A DNA stretch of 64,000 nucleotides from Empedobacter stercoris (GTDB lineage Bacteria; Bacteroidota; Bacteroidia; Flavobacteriales; Weeksellaceae). The translations under genes and the position numbers were made by a program. Location: the NCBI RefSeq assembly GCF_965137335.1, contig NZ_CBCRZD010000002.1; one strand, 5' to 3'. Shown here one piece after another: positions 11,001 to 18,406 of this stretch. A model generated the notes under the pieces. It ran no database searches and was not told the DNA's origin. It worked only from the letters and a program-made list of their open reading frames with translations. The stretch's first letter is position 1; every line of letters begins with the position of its first letter.

Positions 11001-11519
11001 ATCCGATAATTTACCAGACAGCTCCAAATCTAACGAAGATTGTACAGAGCCACTTTGGTTATTCCCAAAACGAATTCCACGAACCATCGACCCTTTGCTA
11101 TTTAAACCTTCAAAAATATCTTTGGTTGCTTGCTTTGAATCGGGTTCGAGTTGATAAAAAATGTTAACAGGTTTGTCATCTTTCACAATAATCGACGGAT
11201 TCTTTGCGTAGAAAACTGATTCGACCAATTTCGGATTGACGAAATATTGGATTCTCACCATTTGTCTTGCTAACGAAGTTGTGAAATAAATTTCGTTTCG
11301 ATCAAAATTAATTGAATAATGATCTTTTGGAATTGCATGACCTGCAGAATCTAAAACTTGAAATTTTTCGGTTAAAATTCCTTTATACTGAAGTTTTATA
11401 GTATCTGAAATTAGAACAGAATCTTGTCTGAAATTTGGATTTTTCCAACCAAAATTTTGAGCAAAAACAAAACTGTTTGCTAACCAAAAACTCAGAAAGA
11501 ATAAAACGCGAAACTGCAA
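8097..11519 (-). CDS. large predicted outer-membrane beta-barrel protein
   Basis: A 1140-residue exported protein with a signal peptide (residues 1-20, ending VFAQ). It has many alternating-residue aromatic strands and a C-terminal phenylalanine (VQVQARF), the usual mark of barrel insertion by the BAM complex. The N-terminal third contains beta-sandwich-like repeats (VNIFYQLEPDS, the RGIRFGNNQSGSVQSSLDLELSG stretch). Around residue 830 there is an EF-hand/dockerin-like loop, DYNGDGVEQIDEFE, that could bind calcium. It lies 55 bp downstream of a glycosyltransferase operon on the same strand. I do not recognise a named family; adhesion, transport and assembly roles are all open. Confidence 0.65.
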   Translation of the reverse strand: MQFRVLFFLSFWLANSFVFAQNFGWKNPNFRQDSVLISDTIKLQYKGILTEKFQVLDSAGHAIPKDHYSINFDRNEIYFTTSLARQMVRIQYFVNPKLVESVFYAKNPSIIVKDDKPVNIFYQLEPDSKQATKDIFEGLNSKGSMVRGIRFGNNQSGSVQSSLDLELSGKLSDDITVSAAIADNNVPIESDGYTQNLQEFDKVYIELANKNSKIRAGHIDINTNQERDFFNPFNQKVTGLQLSTQLKGEKSSTTIFASGSITRGEFMRVNFVGQDGNQGPYRLSGKNNELYVIIISGSEKVYIDGVQLERGEQNDYVINYNTGEISFTSNRLITANTRINVEYLYNSRNYSQVLLYGGAEYETERLKLSGFFFSQGDSKNNSLGNDLTDDEKQILANAGNDPAKMYTVSAERISYDSNRILYRKVNLNGLDIFEYSTDPNDELYQVAFTYVGANQGNYRQINTNQNGKVFQFTEPVTGVLQGDYEPIKQLISPKKLQIYTLNGQYQLKDNGNIGFNVGLSNYDQNLFSSIDDNANSGLATRIYGEKTFSFNDWKITPYAEWNFINKNYKSAERLRAVEFARDFNLVQELSDVNQNFITAKINSTWKEKFNAQYTVDYLENTGLYKGLRNQIDANYKTEKDEIVAQANILSTKATLQNTNFARYMIDGKRKIGSKFWVGARVWGENNDIDDLVQNEKSNLSFKWNEFQLKGGFADSIGRKIDLTVYQRQDDSVRLGTWQNIQQSKGLIFNSSLIQKQNHQLGVNFHYRRVNYQFLNAPNEDFMTGNVKWYKAFFNQGLQLNVDYEVGSGVEPQREFQYVKVSDGMGIYKWTDYNGDGVEQIDEFEVAEFIDQANYIRVYTNTIEYLKTNKNQFNFTLRFRPKQVFNTENEFWNRWMFQQNISASNSLRKEGSTLEWNPFTNSAQILGKTRSIRSSIFFNQGTQYKWSTNFIYNQQQSQTYVYTGSEYRDSDSYLLQTRYKILQDLIASFDTEYMVINSDSEIFASRRYKLNNLRLSPKISYQTEKSIVASLFYNYQNKKNVSGEEQLNQSDLGTELQWNSSEKMSLLGSFSFINNQFVGNQESIVGNQMMEGLRAGNNFVWQLQLQRQITSFLQLNISYDGRKTEENKPIHTGSVQVQARF

Positions 11520-11573
11520 AAGATTTTTAATAAATAACGATATTTTCGGTTAAAAATTTTACTCGAATGTAAA

Positions 11574-13205
11574 TCACTTTTTTTGAACTAAATAATAATC
11601 CTTTTGAATACGATCATTATAGTTTTTTTGATTTTTTGACGAATGATTTAAATCGACAACGCCAATTTTTTGAAACGAATAATTCTTAAATTGTTCTGCT
11701 ATCAAAATTGAATCGGATTGATTTGCTAACATTCCAAACTTCGTTTCTTTCGGAAAATTTAGCTTCTTTCCATCATAAATTGCCGGAATAGAAGTGCCAT
11801 AATCTAACACTATTTCTGGTACAAAACTTTGCGTTTCGTATGTTTTAATCTGATATTGTTTTTCTAATTTATGAAGATTTTTAGCTGATGAATACAGTTC
11901 CTCGGAAAATGTTAATTTTGAAAGTGGAAAGCCAAATGAAACAACTGAACACATCAATAATACGGTGGAATAAAATACTTGTTCGAAAGATTTTATTTTT
12001 AATCCTTTGAGTATTGATAGACCTAAAACTAATCCAACAACCGCAAACGGAATCGACCAAACCAAAAATTCTGATAACCGATCTTTTGTATAAATAAAAA
12101 CACCTACAGCGATTGCAATTCCAATTAAACCATATAAACCAAAAGCGAAATTTGTAAAATATTTTTCAAGTTTATTGCTAAAGTTTTTAAATTCTAATCT
12201 TAAATATTCGATATAAAAACCAATATTCATCGCTAATGGAATCAAAACTGTTAATAAATATCTTGATTTTTTTTCTGGAATTAACGATAATAAAACCACA
12301 GAAAAAACCGTCCATAACCATGCAAATTGATAGGCTCTTTTATTGGTTACTTTATGTCTCAGATAAGGATAAATTAAACTTACCAAAGCTGGAATTGTCC
12401 ACAAACCAGATTGTGTAAAAAAGCTCCAGTAATAATAAATTGGGCGAGTATTGTAACTGTGCCAATTGTTTACCTCTTTTGTAGAAGCTGCTAAAAAGTG
12501 CTCAGCATCAAAGTATTTTACATACAACATCCAAGCAAATCCTACAACACAACCCAATATAATCGTCAATAAAGCGATCCTTAAATTTCTACCTAATTTC
12601 TGTCTAAAAACTATAAAATAAGCAATTAAAAATGGCAAAAATAAGGCATACAACGAAACTGGACCTTTGCTCATGATCGAACATCCTAAGAAGAAAAATG
12701 CAATTATAAAATTGAATAAATTAAATTTAGTTGCTTGAAATTCCTTCACTAAAAAGAAAATTGTACCCATCATAAAACTATGTGTGTACATATCCCAATT
12801 GTTATCTCTTCCTGAGAAAAAAACGTAAAACGACGTAATCAAAACCAATGAAGAATTTACAACTTGCTGTTTTGTTAAATCGAATTTTGTTAACGTTTTA
12901 TAAAACCAAATAACTAATAAAATGGTAATTAAAACAACTGGAACGCGTAACCAAAAGAAATTTTCGAAACCAAAAACATTTCCAAATACAGCTGTAATCC
13001 ATGTTGGTAAAGGTGGTTTTTCGTATCGAGGTAAACCATTAAGTGTAGTAAAAATCCAATTTCCATCATTCACCATTTCTCTCGCAGAAATTATATTTCT
13101 CGCTTCCATAATGTTGGTTTGTAGAACATCTAAGTTGACAAACAACATCAAGATTGTCACAATGATTAAAAATAAAACTGAATTTTGTTTAATCCACTGA
13201 ACCAT
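11574..13205 (-). CDS. GT39/ArnT-type membrane glycosyltransferase
   Basis: A 543-residue integral membrane protein with about twelve hydrophobic segments. The N-terminal periplasmic loop holds the family motif region EARNIISAREMVNDG followed by the YEKPPLPTW segment, as in dolichyl/undecaprenyl-phosphate-mannose transferases and ArnT (GT-C fold). Such enzymes move a sugar from a polyprenyl-phosphate donor to lipid A or a protein at the outer face of the inner membrane. It overlaps the upstream LAB_N gene by 17 bp and ends a three-gene operon (GT2, LAB_N, GT39). The organisation recalls lipid A or lipoprotein glycan modification loci; the sugar and acceptor are unknown. Confidence 0.85.
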   Translation of the reverse strand: MVQWIKQNSVLFLIIVTILMLFVNLDVLQTNIMEARNIISAREMVNDGNWIFTTLNGLPRYEKPPLPTWITAVFGNVFGFENFFWLRVPVVLITILLVIWFYKTLTKFDLTKQQVVNSSLVLITSFYVFFSGRDNNWDMYTHSFMMGTIFFLVKEFQATKFNLFNFIIAFFFLGCSIMSKGPVSLYALFLPFLIAYFIVFRQKLGRNLRIALLTIILGCVVGFAWMLYVKYFDAEHFLAASTKEVNNWHSYNTRPIYYYWSFFTQSGLWTIPALVSLIYPYLRHKVTNKRAYQFAWLWTVFSVVLLSLIPEKKSRYLLTVLIPLAMNIGFYIEYLRLEFKNFSNKLEKYFTNFAFGLYGLIGIAIAVGVFIYTKDRLSEFLVWSIPFAVVGLVLGLSILKGLKIKSFEQVFYSTVLLMCSVVSFGFPLSKLTFSEELYSSAKNLHKLEKQYQIKTYETQSFVPEIVLDYGTSIPAIYDGKKLNFPKETKFGMLANQSDSILIAEQFKNYSFQKIGVVDLNHSSKNQKNYNDRIQKDYYLVQKK

Positions 13206-13824
13206 TTTTTTCTTTTCGTTTGATTAATATATTTCGAGCATAAACAATAAATCCCATAAAATGCCCAACAAATAAAACGGGATCTTTTCGGATAATTGCA
13301 TAAATTAAAATCAACAAGGATCCAGATAAACTAATTAACCAAAATCCCATTGGTAATTGTGATTCATTTTTTCTTTCAGAATAAAGCCATTGATAGATAA
13401 ACCGAAAGGTGAAAAGAACCTGAGAAACAATCCCTAATGATAACAACCATGTCGGAATTTTTTCGTTTTTAAATAGTAAATCTACATCAAAAATACCGTT
13501 ATTAAATCCATACAAAACAATTAACACAGGAAAAATATACAAGAAAATACGGACAATTTTCGGGAATTCGTGCCAATGATTTTGCAATTGTATGTTTCTG
13601 ATATAAATGTAATATGTTAGCGTTTGACCTAACATGATCGAAAAATCATGACGCAAATAACCATATAAAAATAAAAGTACAGAGGCAAAAAGACTAATTT
13701 CCCAAAACAATTTTGGTGTAAGTACTTTTTTATTTTTTTCGGAAACAATCCATTGCAAAATTAGCCGACTTGAAAAAAGCGTTTGCGCAATAAATCCAAT
13801 GCTAATTATAATCCAATTTGACAT
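13189..13824 (-). CDS. LAB_N-domain membrane protein (two copies)
   Basis: A 211-residue membrane protein made of two LAB_N modules (lipid-A-disaccharide synthase N-terminal domain-like, about residues 5-75 and 125-200). Each module contains a SRLILQWIVSEK / RFIYQWLYSERK type segment and hydrophobic helices. The domain is usually found beside ArnT-like transferases and polyprenyl-phosphate sugar synthases, and may help handle the lipid-linked sugar. It overlaps the GT2 gene by 1 bp upstream and the GT39 gene by 17 bp downstream, which strongly suggests translational coupling. No catalytic role is established for this isolated domain. Confidence 0.8.
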   Translation of the reverse strand: MSNWIIISIGFIAQTLFSSRLILQWIVSEKNKKVLTPKLFWEISLFASVLLFLYGYLRHDFSIMLGQTLTYYIYIRNIQLQNHWHEFPKIVRIFLYIFPVLIVLYGFNNGIFDVDLLFKNEKIPTWLLSLGIVSQVLFTFRFIYQWLYSERKNESQLPMGFWLISLSGSLLILIYAIIRKDPVLFVGHFMGFIVYARNILIKRKEKNGSVD

Positions 13825-14537
13825 TATGCTCCTTCTTGAATCTTATAATTGATGTATTTTTTCTTCATCCAAACAAATGCAAAACAATCCATCAAAGGAC
13901 CTAATAGACGGTTCCATAAATTGAATTTCGATTCGCCTGCAATTCGAGGAAAGTGTTTTACGGGAACTTGAGTTACAGTTCCGTTTTGAAGTAGAATCAT
14001 AGCTGGTAAAAAACGATGCAACCCTTTGAACATAGGAATCTTTTTCGCTTTATCAGCATTGATAACTTTTAATGGACAACCGGTATCATCCATTCCGTCA
14101 TTTGTAAAAGCTCTTCGGATTGAATTTGCAATTTTAGATGACATATTTTTCACAAAAGAATCTTTACGATCTGCACGAACACCCGTAACCAAATCATATT
14201 GATCTGCTAAACCTAAAAGCTTATTGAAATCTTCAGGAGCTGTTTGTAAATCTGCATCAATATAACCTACCCATTTCGAATGTACAGAATCAAAACCAGC
14301 TTTTATTGCAGCTGACAATCCATAATTTTTATCAAAAGATATGTAGTGAAACTTCTCGTTTCTTTGGCAGATTTCTTTGATTAATGGTAAACTTTTATCT
14401 TTAGAACCATCATTAATCAGTAAAATTTCAGTTGATTTTACAGCGGTTTTTACATACTTATTCATCTCATTTTCCAAACGTAACAAATTATCTTCTTCGT
14501 TATAGATTGGAATAATAATTGTGAATTCTGTTGACAT
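13824..14537 (-). CDS. GT2 glycosyltransferase (polyprenyl-phosphate sugar synthase-like)
   Basis: A 237-residue GT-A fold enzyme. It has the N-terminal TIIIPIYNEEDNLLRL segment, the nucleotide-sugar loop ILLINDGSKDKS, and the metal-binding DxD region YIDADLQTAPED near residue 95. This layout is that of DPM1-like enzymes, which load a sugar onto undecaprenyl phosphate on the cytoplasmic side. It lacks the C-terminal membrane helices of ArnC/GtrB proteins, so it may depend on the neighbouring LAB_N protein. It is the first gene of the GT2-LAB_N-GT39 operon and would supply the donor for the GT39 enzyme. Confidence 0.85.
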   Translation of the reverse strand: MSTEFTIIIPIYNEEDNLLRLENEMNKYVKTAVKSTEILLINDGSKDKSLPLIKEICQRNEKFHYISFDKNYGLSAAIKAGFDSVHSKWVGYIDADLQTAPEDFNKLLGLADQYDLVTGVRADRKDSFVKNMSSKIANSIRRAFTNDGMDDTGCPLKVINADKAKKIPMFKGLHRFLPAMILLQNGTVTQVPVKHFPRIAGESKFNLWNRLLGPLMDCFAFVWMKKKYINYKIQEGA

Positions 14538-14642
14538 TTATTTAATATTTCAAAGTTCAAAGCTATGAAATATTAAATAAAAAATAAAACATTAATGCTT
14601 AGACCAACTTGTTTATTGTCAATTATTTAAATATATTGATTA

Positions 14643-15701
14643 TTAAACAGAAAGTAGTTTATCCATTTCTTGAATTATAGGATTCTTATCTTTATCGCCC
14701 TCACTTACTAAAACTACTGCATTTCCTTCTCCGTAAGGTTTATAGCGTTTCAAAAAACTTTCACTTTTAAATAATCCGATTGTCTTTGTTGGAGCAGCAC
14801 AGCTTAAATGCATCATTCCAGAATCAGCAGCAATTACAAATTCACAATTTTTCATTACTGCAGCAATTTCTCTTACATCTTTGCTATAAAAAGTAGGAAG
14901 TTTATGTGTTAACATTGAAATATTTTCGACAGGTAAAATCTCAATTAAATTATATTCTTCTGAATATTTTGGATAGAAAACCTCATAAAATTCAGTCCAC
15001 CAATCGGCTACATAACATTTCGTACCTGTTGCATAGGTGAAAAATGCTAATGTTTTTTTTGCTTTATTTTTAGTCAAATGATCAAGCGTTTCTTTTCCTA
15101 TTTGAACCTCTTTTTCTGTTAACTGAATATCCAAAGATGGAATGGGAGAATGATCATGCTTATTTTTAAATAATTCTTTAAATTTTCTCAATTGATAAAC
15201 TGGATATTGTGCTTGATGAAGTTGATTTTCTTGAGTTGTATCAAGTTCAAATTCACTCCCAAAAATTTTATATTTAGAATTCGCAAAAGAAGTAGAAAGT
15301 CGACCCGAAGAAGAATTTTTATCAACATTAATGACTAAATCGTACTTTTTTTGTTTGATTTTCATCCACACTTTCGCGTAGTTAATTAATTCTTTAAAAG
15401 GTTTTTTGGGTAATTCAATAATTTGATCAACTTGTGGATAATTTTCGAAAATAATTGGAGCAACCTTTCCTTTTACAAATAAATCGATTTTCACCTCTGG
15501 AAAATCTTTTATAATTTCTTGTACTAAAGGTGTTATTAACAATAAATTTCCTAAACGTTGGTTAGGTCTGTTTATCAATACTCTTCTTAATTCAAGAGGT
15601 TTATCTTTTTCTATTTTCGGCAAATTTCCATCGCCAATACCTCCAGTTAATCCACGCATTATTGTACGTCGAAAATGATTGATTGATTTCTTAAAACTCA
15701 T
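14643..15701 (-). CDS. GT9 (heptosyltransferase-like) glycosyltransferase
   Basis: A 352-residue GT-B fold protein of the lipopolysaccharide heptosyltransferase family. Characteristic parts are the N-terminal RLGNLLLITPLVQEIIKDFPE, a middle linker, and the C-terminal nucleotide-binding motif FVIAADSGMMHLSCAAPTKTIGLF. It is cytoplasmic or peripheral and likely adds a sugar to lipooligosaccharide core. It lies 105 bp upstream of the GT2 operon on the same strand, so it may belong to the same surface-glycan region while having its own promoter. The sugar donor is not predictable; many flavobacteria do not use heptose. Confidence 0.82.
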   Translation of the reverse strand: MSFKKSINHFRRTIMRGLTGGIGDGNLPKIEKDKPLELRRVLINRPNQRLGNLLLITPLVQEIIKDFPEVKIDLFVKGKVAPIIFENYPQVDQIIELPKKPFKELINYAKVWMKIKQKKYDLVINVDKNSSSGRLSTSFANSKYKIFGSEFELDTTQENQLHQAQYPVYQLRKFKELFKNKHDHSPIPSLDIQLTEKEVQIGKETLDHLTKNKAKKTLAFFTYATGTKCYVADWWTEFYEVFYPKYSEEYNLIEILPVENISMLTHKLPTFYSKDVREIAAVMKNCEFVIAADSGMMHLSCAAPTKTIGLFKSESFLKRYKPYGEGNAVVLVSEGDKDKNPIIQEMDKLLSV

Positions 15702-15796
15702 TAAAGAATGTTAGTTTGAAGATTACCTATATTGCAATCTAAAATATTTCACGAAACTATGTAAACTATCGGTAATTACAACTATTTTTTTCAAAA

Positions 15797-15823
15797 AAAA
15801 AGACCTCATTTTAGAGGCCTTTG
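15797..15823 (-). terminator. terminator after SDR gene
   Basis: GACCTC (15803-15808) can pair with GAGGCC (15815-15820), with one wobble. On the minus strand the stem is followed by a run of nine T. It lies directly after the SDR stop codon. Confidence 0.7.
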
Positions 15824-15825
15824 CA

Positions 15826-16530
15826 TTATTTTGTCTTCGTTGGACGAACTTCTATTTTACTTGGTAAAACATTTGAATTCATTTTTAACAAATCAACTAT
15901 CATTTGTCCTAAATCTTCGGGCTGAATTTTCCATCCATCTTCAGAATTTGGGACATGATCATTGAAGTGAGATGTTACAGAACCAGGCATGATCGTTGTA
16001 CACTTGATATCATAATTTCTTAAATCTAACATCGCTGCTTGTGTAAACCCTACTACTCCAAATTTTGAAGCATTATATCCAGCACCATTGGCAAAAAAAT
16101 TAGTTCCTGCTAAAGATGCGATCGAAATATAATAACCTTTTGACACTTTCAAAGCCTCAACAGAAGCTTTTATTGTATGAAAAACACCTGTTAAATTAGT
16201 GTCTATCATTGCGTTCCAATCCTCTAAAGAAAGCTCATCTACTGGTGCAAATTTCCCTAAACCAGCATTCGCGATGACGATATCCAATCGACCAAAAGCA
16301 GAAATAATTTGTTCTACAGCATTTTGCTCATCTTCGAAATGTCTAACATCTGACTGAATAGCCAAAACATTATCTTTTCCTAAGTATTCGCGTGCTTTTT
16401 CGACATCATTTATGTTTCTTCCTGAAATAGCAACTTTAAGTCCATTTTCAACTAAAACTTTTGCTATTCCTAACCCAATTCCTTTTGTTGCTCCTGTAAT
16501 ATACGCGACTTTATTTTCTATATTTTGCAT
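15826..16530 (-). CDS. short-chain dehydrogenase/reductase
   Basis: An NAD(P)-dependent oxidoreductase of the classical SDR family. The start at 16530 gives 234 residues beginning MQNIENKVAYITG and avoids overlapping the upstream gene, whose stop lies at 16536. Visible signatures are the cofactor loop TGATKGIGLG (residues 12-21), NAG at 88-90, and the catalytic S139, Y152 and K156 (YNASK). It follows the SH3-domain gene by 5 bp and is probably co-transcribed. The substrate cannot be read from the sequence; 3-oxoacyl or sugar reductase activities are both possible. Confidence 0.88.
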   Translation of the reverse strand: MQNIENKVAYITGATKGIGLGIAKVLVENGLKVAISGRNINDVEKAREYLGKDNVLAIQSDVRHFEDEQNAVEQIISAFGRLDIVIANAGLGKFAPVDELSLEDWNAMIDTNLTGVFHTIKASVEALKVSKGYYISIASLAGTNFFANGAGYNASKFGVVGFTQAAMLDLRNYDIKCTTIMPGSVTSHFNDHVPNSEDGWKIQPEDLGQMIVDLLKMNSNVLPSKIEVRPTKTK

Positions 16531-16535
16531 TATAA

Positions 16536-17312
16536 TTATTTTTGATTTAACCAATTCCATTTGCCATCTTTTCGGTAAATATAACCGCCTTCTTTTGCAT
16601 TTTCTTGATGTACATAAATTGCATCATACTCTAAAGTTACAATTTCATTTTTAGAAACGCCATTTAAATTACGCTTTATTCCATCTTTATAATTAGAATA
16701 AAGAGACGTTCCTTTTGGAATCATCATCAACGTTCCGAAATCATAATTTTTAATTTTGAACGGATCTTTTTCTCCTCCTAATCCATAAATCTGACTCCCT
16801 TTTTTCAAATTATTAACTATATACAGACGCGTATATCCCTTTGTATCAATCATTCGATATAAATAATCAACCACACCATCCCCAAAAAAATCACCTTTTA
16901 TCGCAAAACATTTGTAAGCAGTTGCCAAATAAAATTCGTTAAATGCAGGATGTGTAGCAATCTCTGTTTCGAACTGATTGATAAAATTTTGTTGTGTAAT
17001 CAAATAGCCACTAAATGTGTACAAATCATTTTGTAAAACGGCTTCATTCACTCCTTCGTCCAAAATTAATTTAGAAGAACTGATATCAATTTTTACCCAA
17101 TTTCCACTTTTCGCTTTTCCACTATCTTTGATAGAAAAAGCTTCTCCTTTTTCTAAAATTTTAACAGGATAACCATATGGAATTTTTCCGACACGTTTGC
17201 CATTTGGAGCAGTTCTAATCGTCAATCCTTCTTGTGCAATAACTTGATAAATTTCTTGCGAAAACGCAATTGAACTCATCACCAAAAAGAATCCAAAAAT
17301 TATTTTTTTCAT
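16536..17312 (-). CDS. exported SH3-domain protein
   Basis: A 258-residue protein with a signal peptide (residues 1-18, ending SIAFSQ) followed by a bacterial SH3-like domain (about 20-80: YQVIAQEGLTIRTAPNGKRVGKIPYG, then the GNWVKIDI strand). Such domains bind peptidoglycan or act as spacer modules in the envelope. The remaining 170 residues do not match a family I recognise. It sits just upstream of the SDR gene, 5 bp apart, and has a terminator hairpin of the previous transcription unit before it. A periplasmic location is likely. Confidence 0.75.
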   Translation of the reverse strand: MKKIIFGFFLVMSSIAFSQEIYQVIAQEGLTIRTAPNGKRVGKIPYGYPVKILEKGEAFSIKDSGKAKSGNWVKIDISSSKLILDEGVNEAVLQNDLYTFSGYLITQQNFINQFETEIATHPAFNEFYLATAYKCFAIKGDFFGDGVVDYLYRMIDTKGYTRLYIVNNLKKGSQIYGLGGEKDPFKIKNYDFGTLMMIPKGTSLYSNYKDGIKRNLNGVSKNEIVTLEYDAIYVHQENAKEGGYIYRKDGKWNWLNQK

Positions 17313-17323
17313 GATGTAAAATT

Positions 17324-17353
17324 AAAAAGCTTCAATAAATCTTGAAGCTTTTT
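17324..17353. terminator. intrinsic terminator after enoyl-CoA hydratase gene
   Basis: AAGCTTCAA (17327-17335) pairs with TTGAAGCTT (17342-17350). T runs are present on the minus strand, and the stem lies 23 bp beyond the stop of the gene at 17376. Confidence 0.75.
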
Positions 17354-17375
17354 GTTGATTTATTTTAAACTAAAA

Positions 17376-18152
17376 TTAGTTAAAATTCGGCTTTCTTTTT
17401 TCTATAAAAGCTGTTGTTCCTTCTTTGAAATCATCTTCATCAAATAAATTTCCAAAACTCTGAATTTCAATTTCAAAACCATTGTCTTTATCCGATGCAT
17501 TTATTGCTTTGATCGCGTGACGAATAGCAACAGAAGAATTCTTTACAATTTTACCTGCAATTTCTTTCGCACGATTTATTAATTCTGCTTGTTCCACTAC
17601 TTCGTTTACCAATCCCATCTCATACGCACGATCTGCCGTAAACATATCTGCCGTCATAATTGCCTGCATAGCACGACCTTTTCCAATTAATTTTGGTAAA
17701 CGTTGCGTTCCACCATAACCAGGGATTAAACCTAAAGTAACCTCTGGCAATCCTAACTTTGCATTTGTAGATGCGATACGAAAATGTGAAGCCATCGCCA
17801 ATTCTAATCCTCCACCTAAAGCGAAACCGTTAACAGCCGCAATAACAGGTTTTGTTAAGTTTTCTACTTTATCAAATACATTTTCTTGCCCTTTCGCAGC
17901 CAATTGTTCTCCTTGATGACCATCGAAATTTGCAAACTCTTTGATATCTGCACCTGCTACAAAAGATTTTTCTCCAGAACCTGTCAAAATAATCGCTCGA
18001 ATTTCATCGTTTGAGTTTGCATTAGTCAAAAAATTAGAAAGATCTTCTAATAAATCTTTGTTCAAGGCATTTAATGCTTGTGGACGATTTAAAGTTACCA
18101 ATGCGATTTTATTTTCTACTTCAACAATAAGATTGTCATAATTATTTTCCAT
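17376..18152 (-). CDS. enoyl-CoA hydratase/isomerase family protein
   Basis: A 258-residue crotonase-fold enzyme of the usual length. The oxyanion-hole segments SFVAGADIKEF (about residues 65-75) and ALGGGLELAMA (about 110-120) are present. Both glutamates of true hydratases are visible, the first in GGGLELA and the second in PEVTLGLIPGYGGTQRL. It probably hydrates trans-2-enoyl-CoA to 3-hydroxyacyl-CoA in fatty-acid or amino-acid breakdown. It is monocistronic and divergent from the trp operon. The chain-length preference is unknown. Confidence 0.9.
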   Translation of the reverse strand: MENNYDNLIVEVENKIALVTLNRPQALNALNKDLLEDLSNFLTNANSNDEIRAIILTGSGEKSFVAGADIKEFANFDGHQGEQLAAKGQENVFDKVENLTKPVIAAVNGFALGGGLELAMASHFRIASTNAKLGLPEVTLGLIPGYGGTQRLPKLIGKGRAMQAIMTADMFTADRAYEMGLVNEVVEQAELINRAKEIAGKIVKNSSVAIRHAIKAINASDKDNGFEIEIQSFGNLFDEDDFKEGTTAFIEKRKPNFN

Positions 18153-18224
18153 TTTATTTGTGTTTTTATTATTCTCTCAAAAATATCAATTGTTGAAAGA
18201 ACTAAAAAATTTATCAAAAAATAA

Positions 18225-18256
18225 TTTGTTGGTTTCAAAATCATTTCTAAATTTGC
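18225..18256 (+). promoter_or_regulatory. trp operon promoter
   Basis: TTTG at 18225-18228 and TAAATTTG at 18248-18255 are separated by 19 bp, an exact match to the Bacteroidota housekeeping promoter. Transcription should begin within a few bases of 18261, which is the A of the leader-peptide start codon. Confidence 0.8.
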
Positions 18257-18260
18257 CTCA

Positions 18261-18323
18261 ATGAATACATTATTTACAAATAACTGGTGGTGGTTAATCG
18301 GACAACAAAACGTTGGTTCGTAA
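18261..18323 (+). CDS. trpL: trp operon leader peptide
   Basis: A 20-codon open frame encoding MNTLFTNNWWWLIGQQNVGS, with three consecutive Trp codons at 18285-18293. It lies between the promoter and trpE and is followed by alternative RNA stems, the classic arrangement for ribosome-mediated attenuation. Stalling at Trp codons would leave 18312-18327 free to form the antiterminator; reaching the stop codon would cover that segment and let the terminator form. The promoter is so close that the mRNA appears leaderless. Weinberg and co-workers described a related Rfam motif, Bacteroid-trp RNA, so the principle is known in this phylum. Confidence 0.88.
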   Translation: MNTLFTNNWWWLIGQQNVGS

Positions 18324-18380
18324 GACCTCTATGCAATTATATGTAGAAAAGGCTTGTCGTAACCGACAAGCCTTTTTTTT
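18312..18380 (+). promoter_or_regulatory. trp attenuator (antiterminator/terminator pair)
   Basis: Terminator: GGCTTGTCG (18351-18359) pairs with CGACAAGCC (18364-18372), followed by eight T (18373-18380). Antiterminator: GTTGGTTCG (18312-18320) pairs with CG-T-AACCGAC (18358-18367). It extends through AAG and CC (18322-18327) pairing with GG and CTT (18351-18355). The two folds share 18351-18367 and cannot coexist. The 5' arm of the antiterminator lies over the leader peptide's last codons and stop codon. Confidence 0.85.
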
Positions 18381-18406
18381 GTGCTCTAAACCTAAATATT
18401 TAGCAA

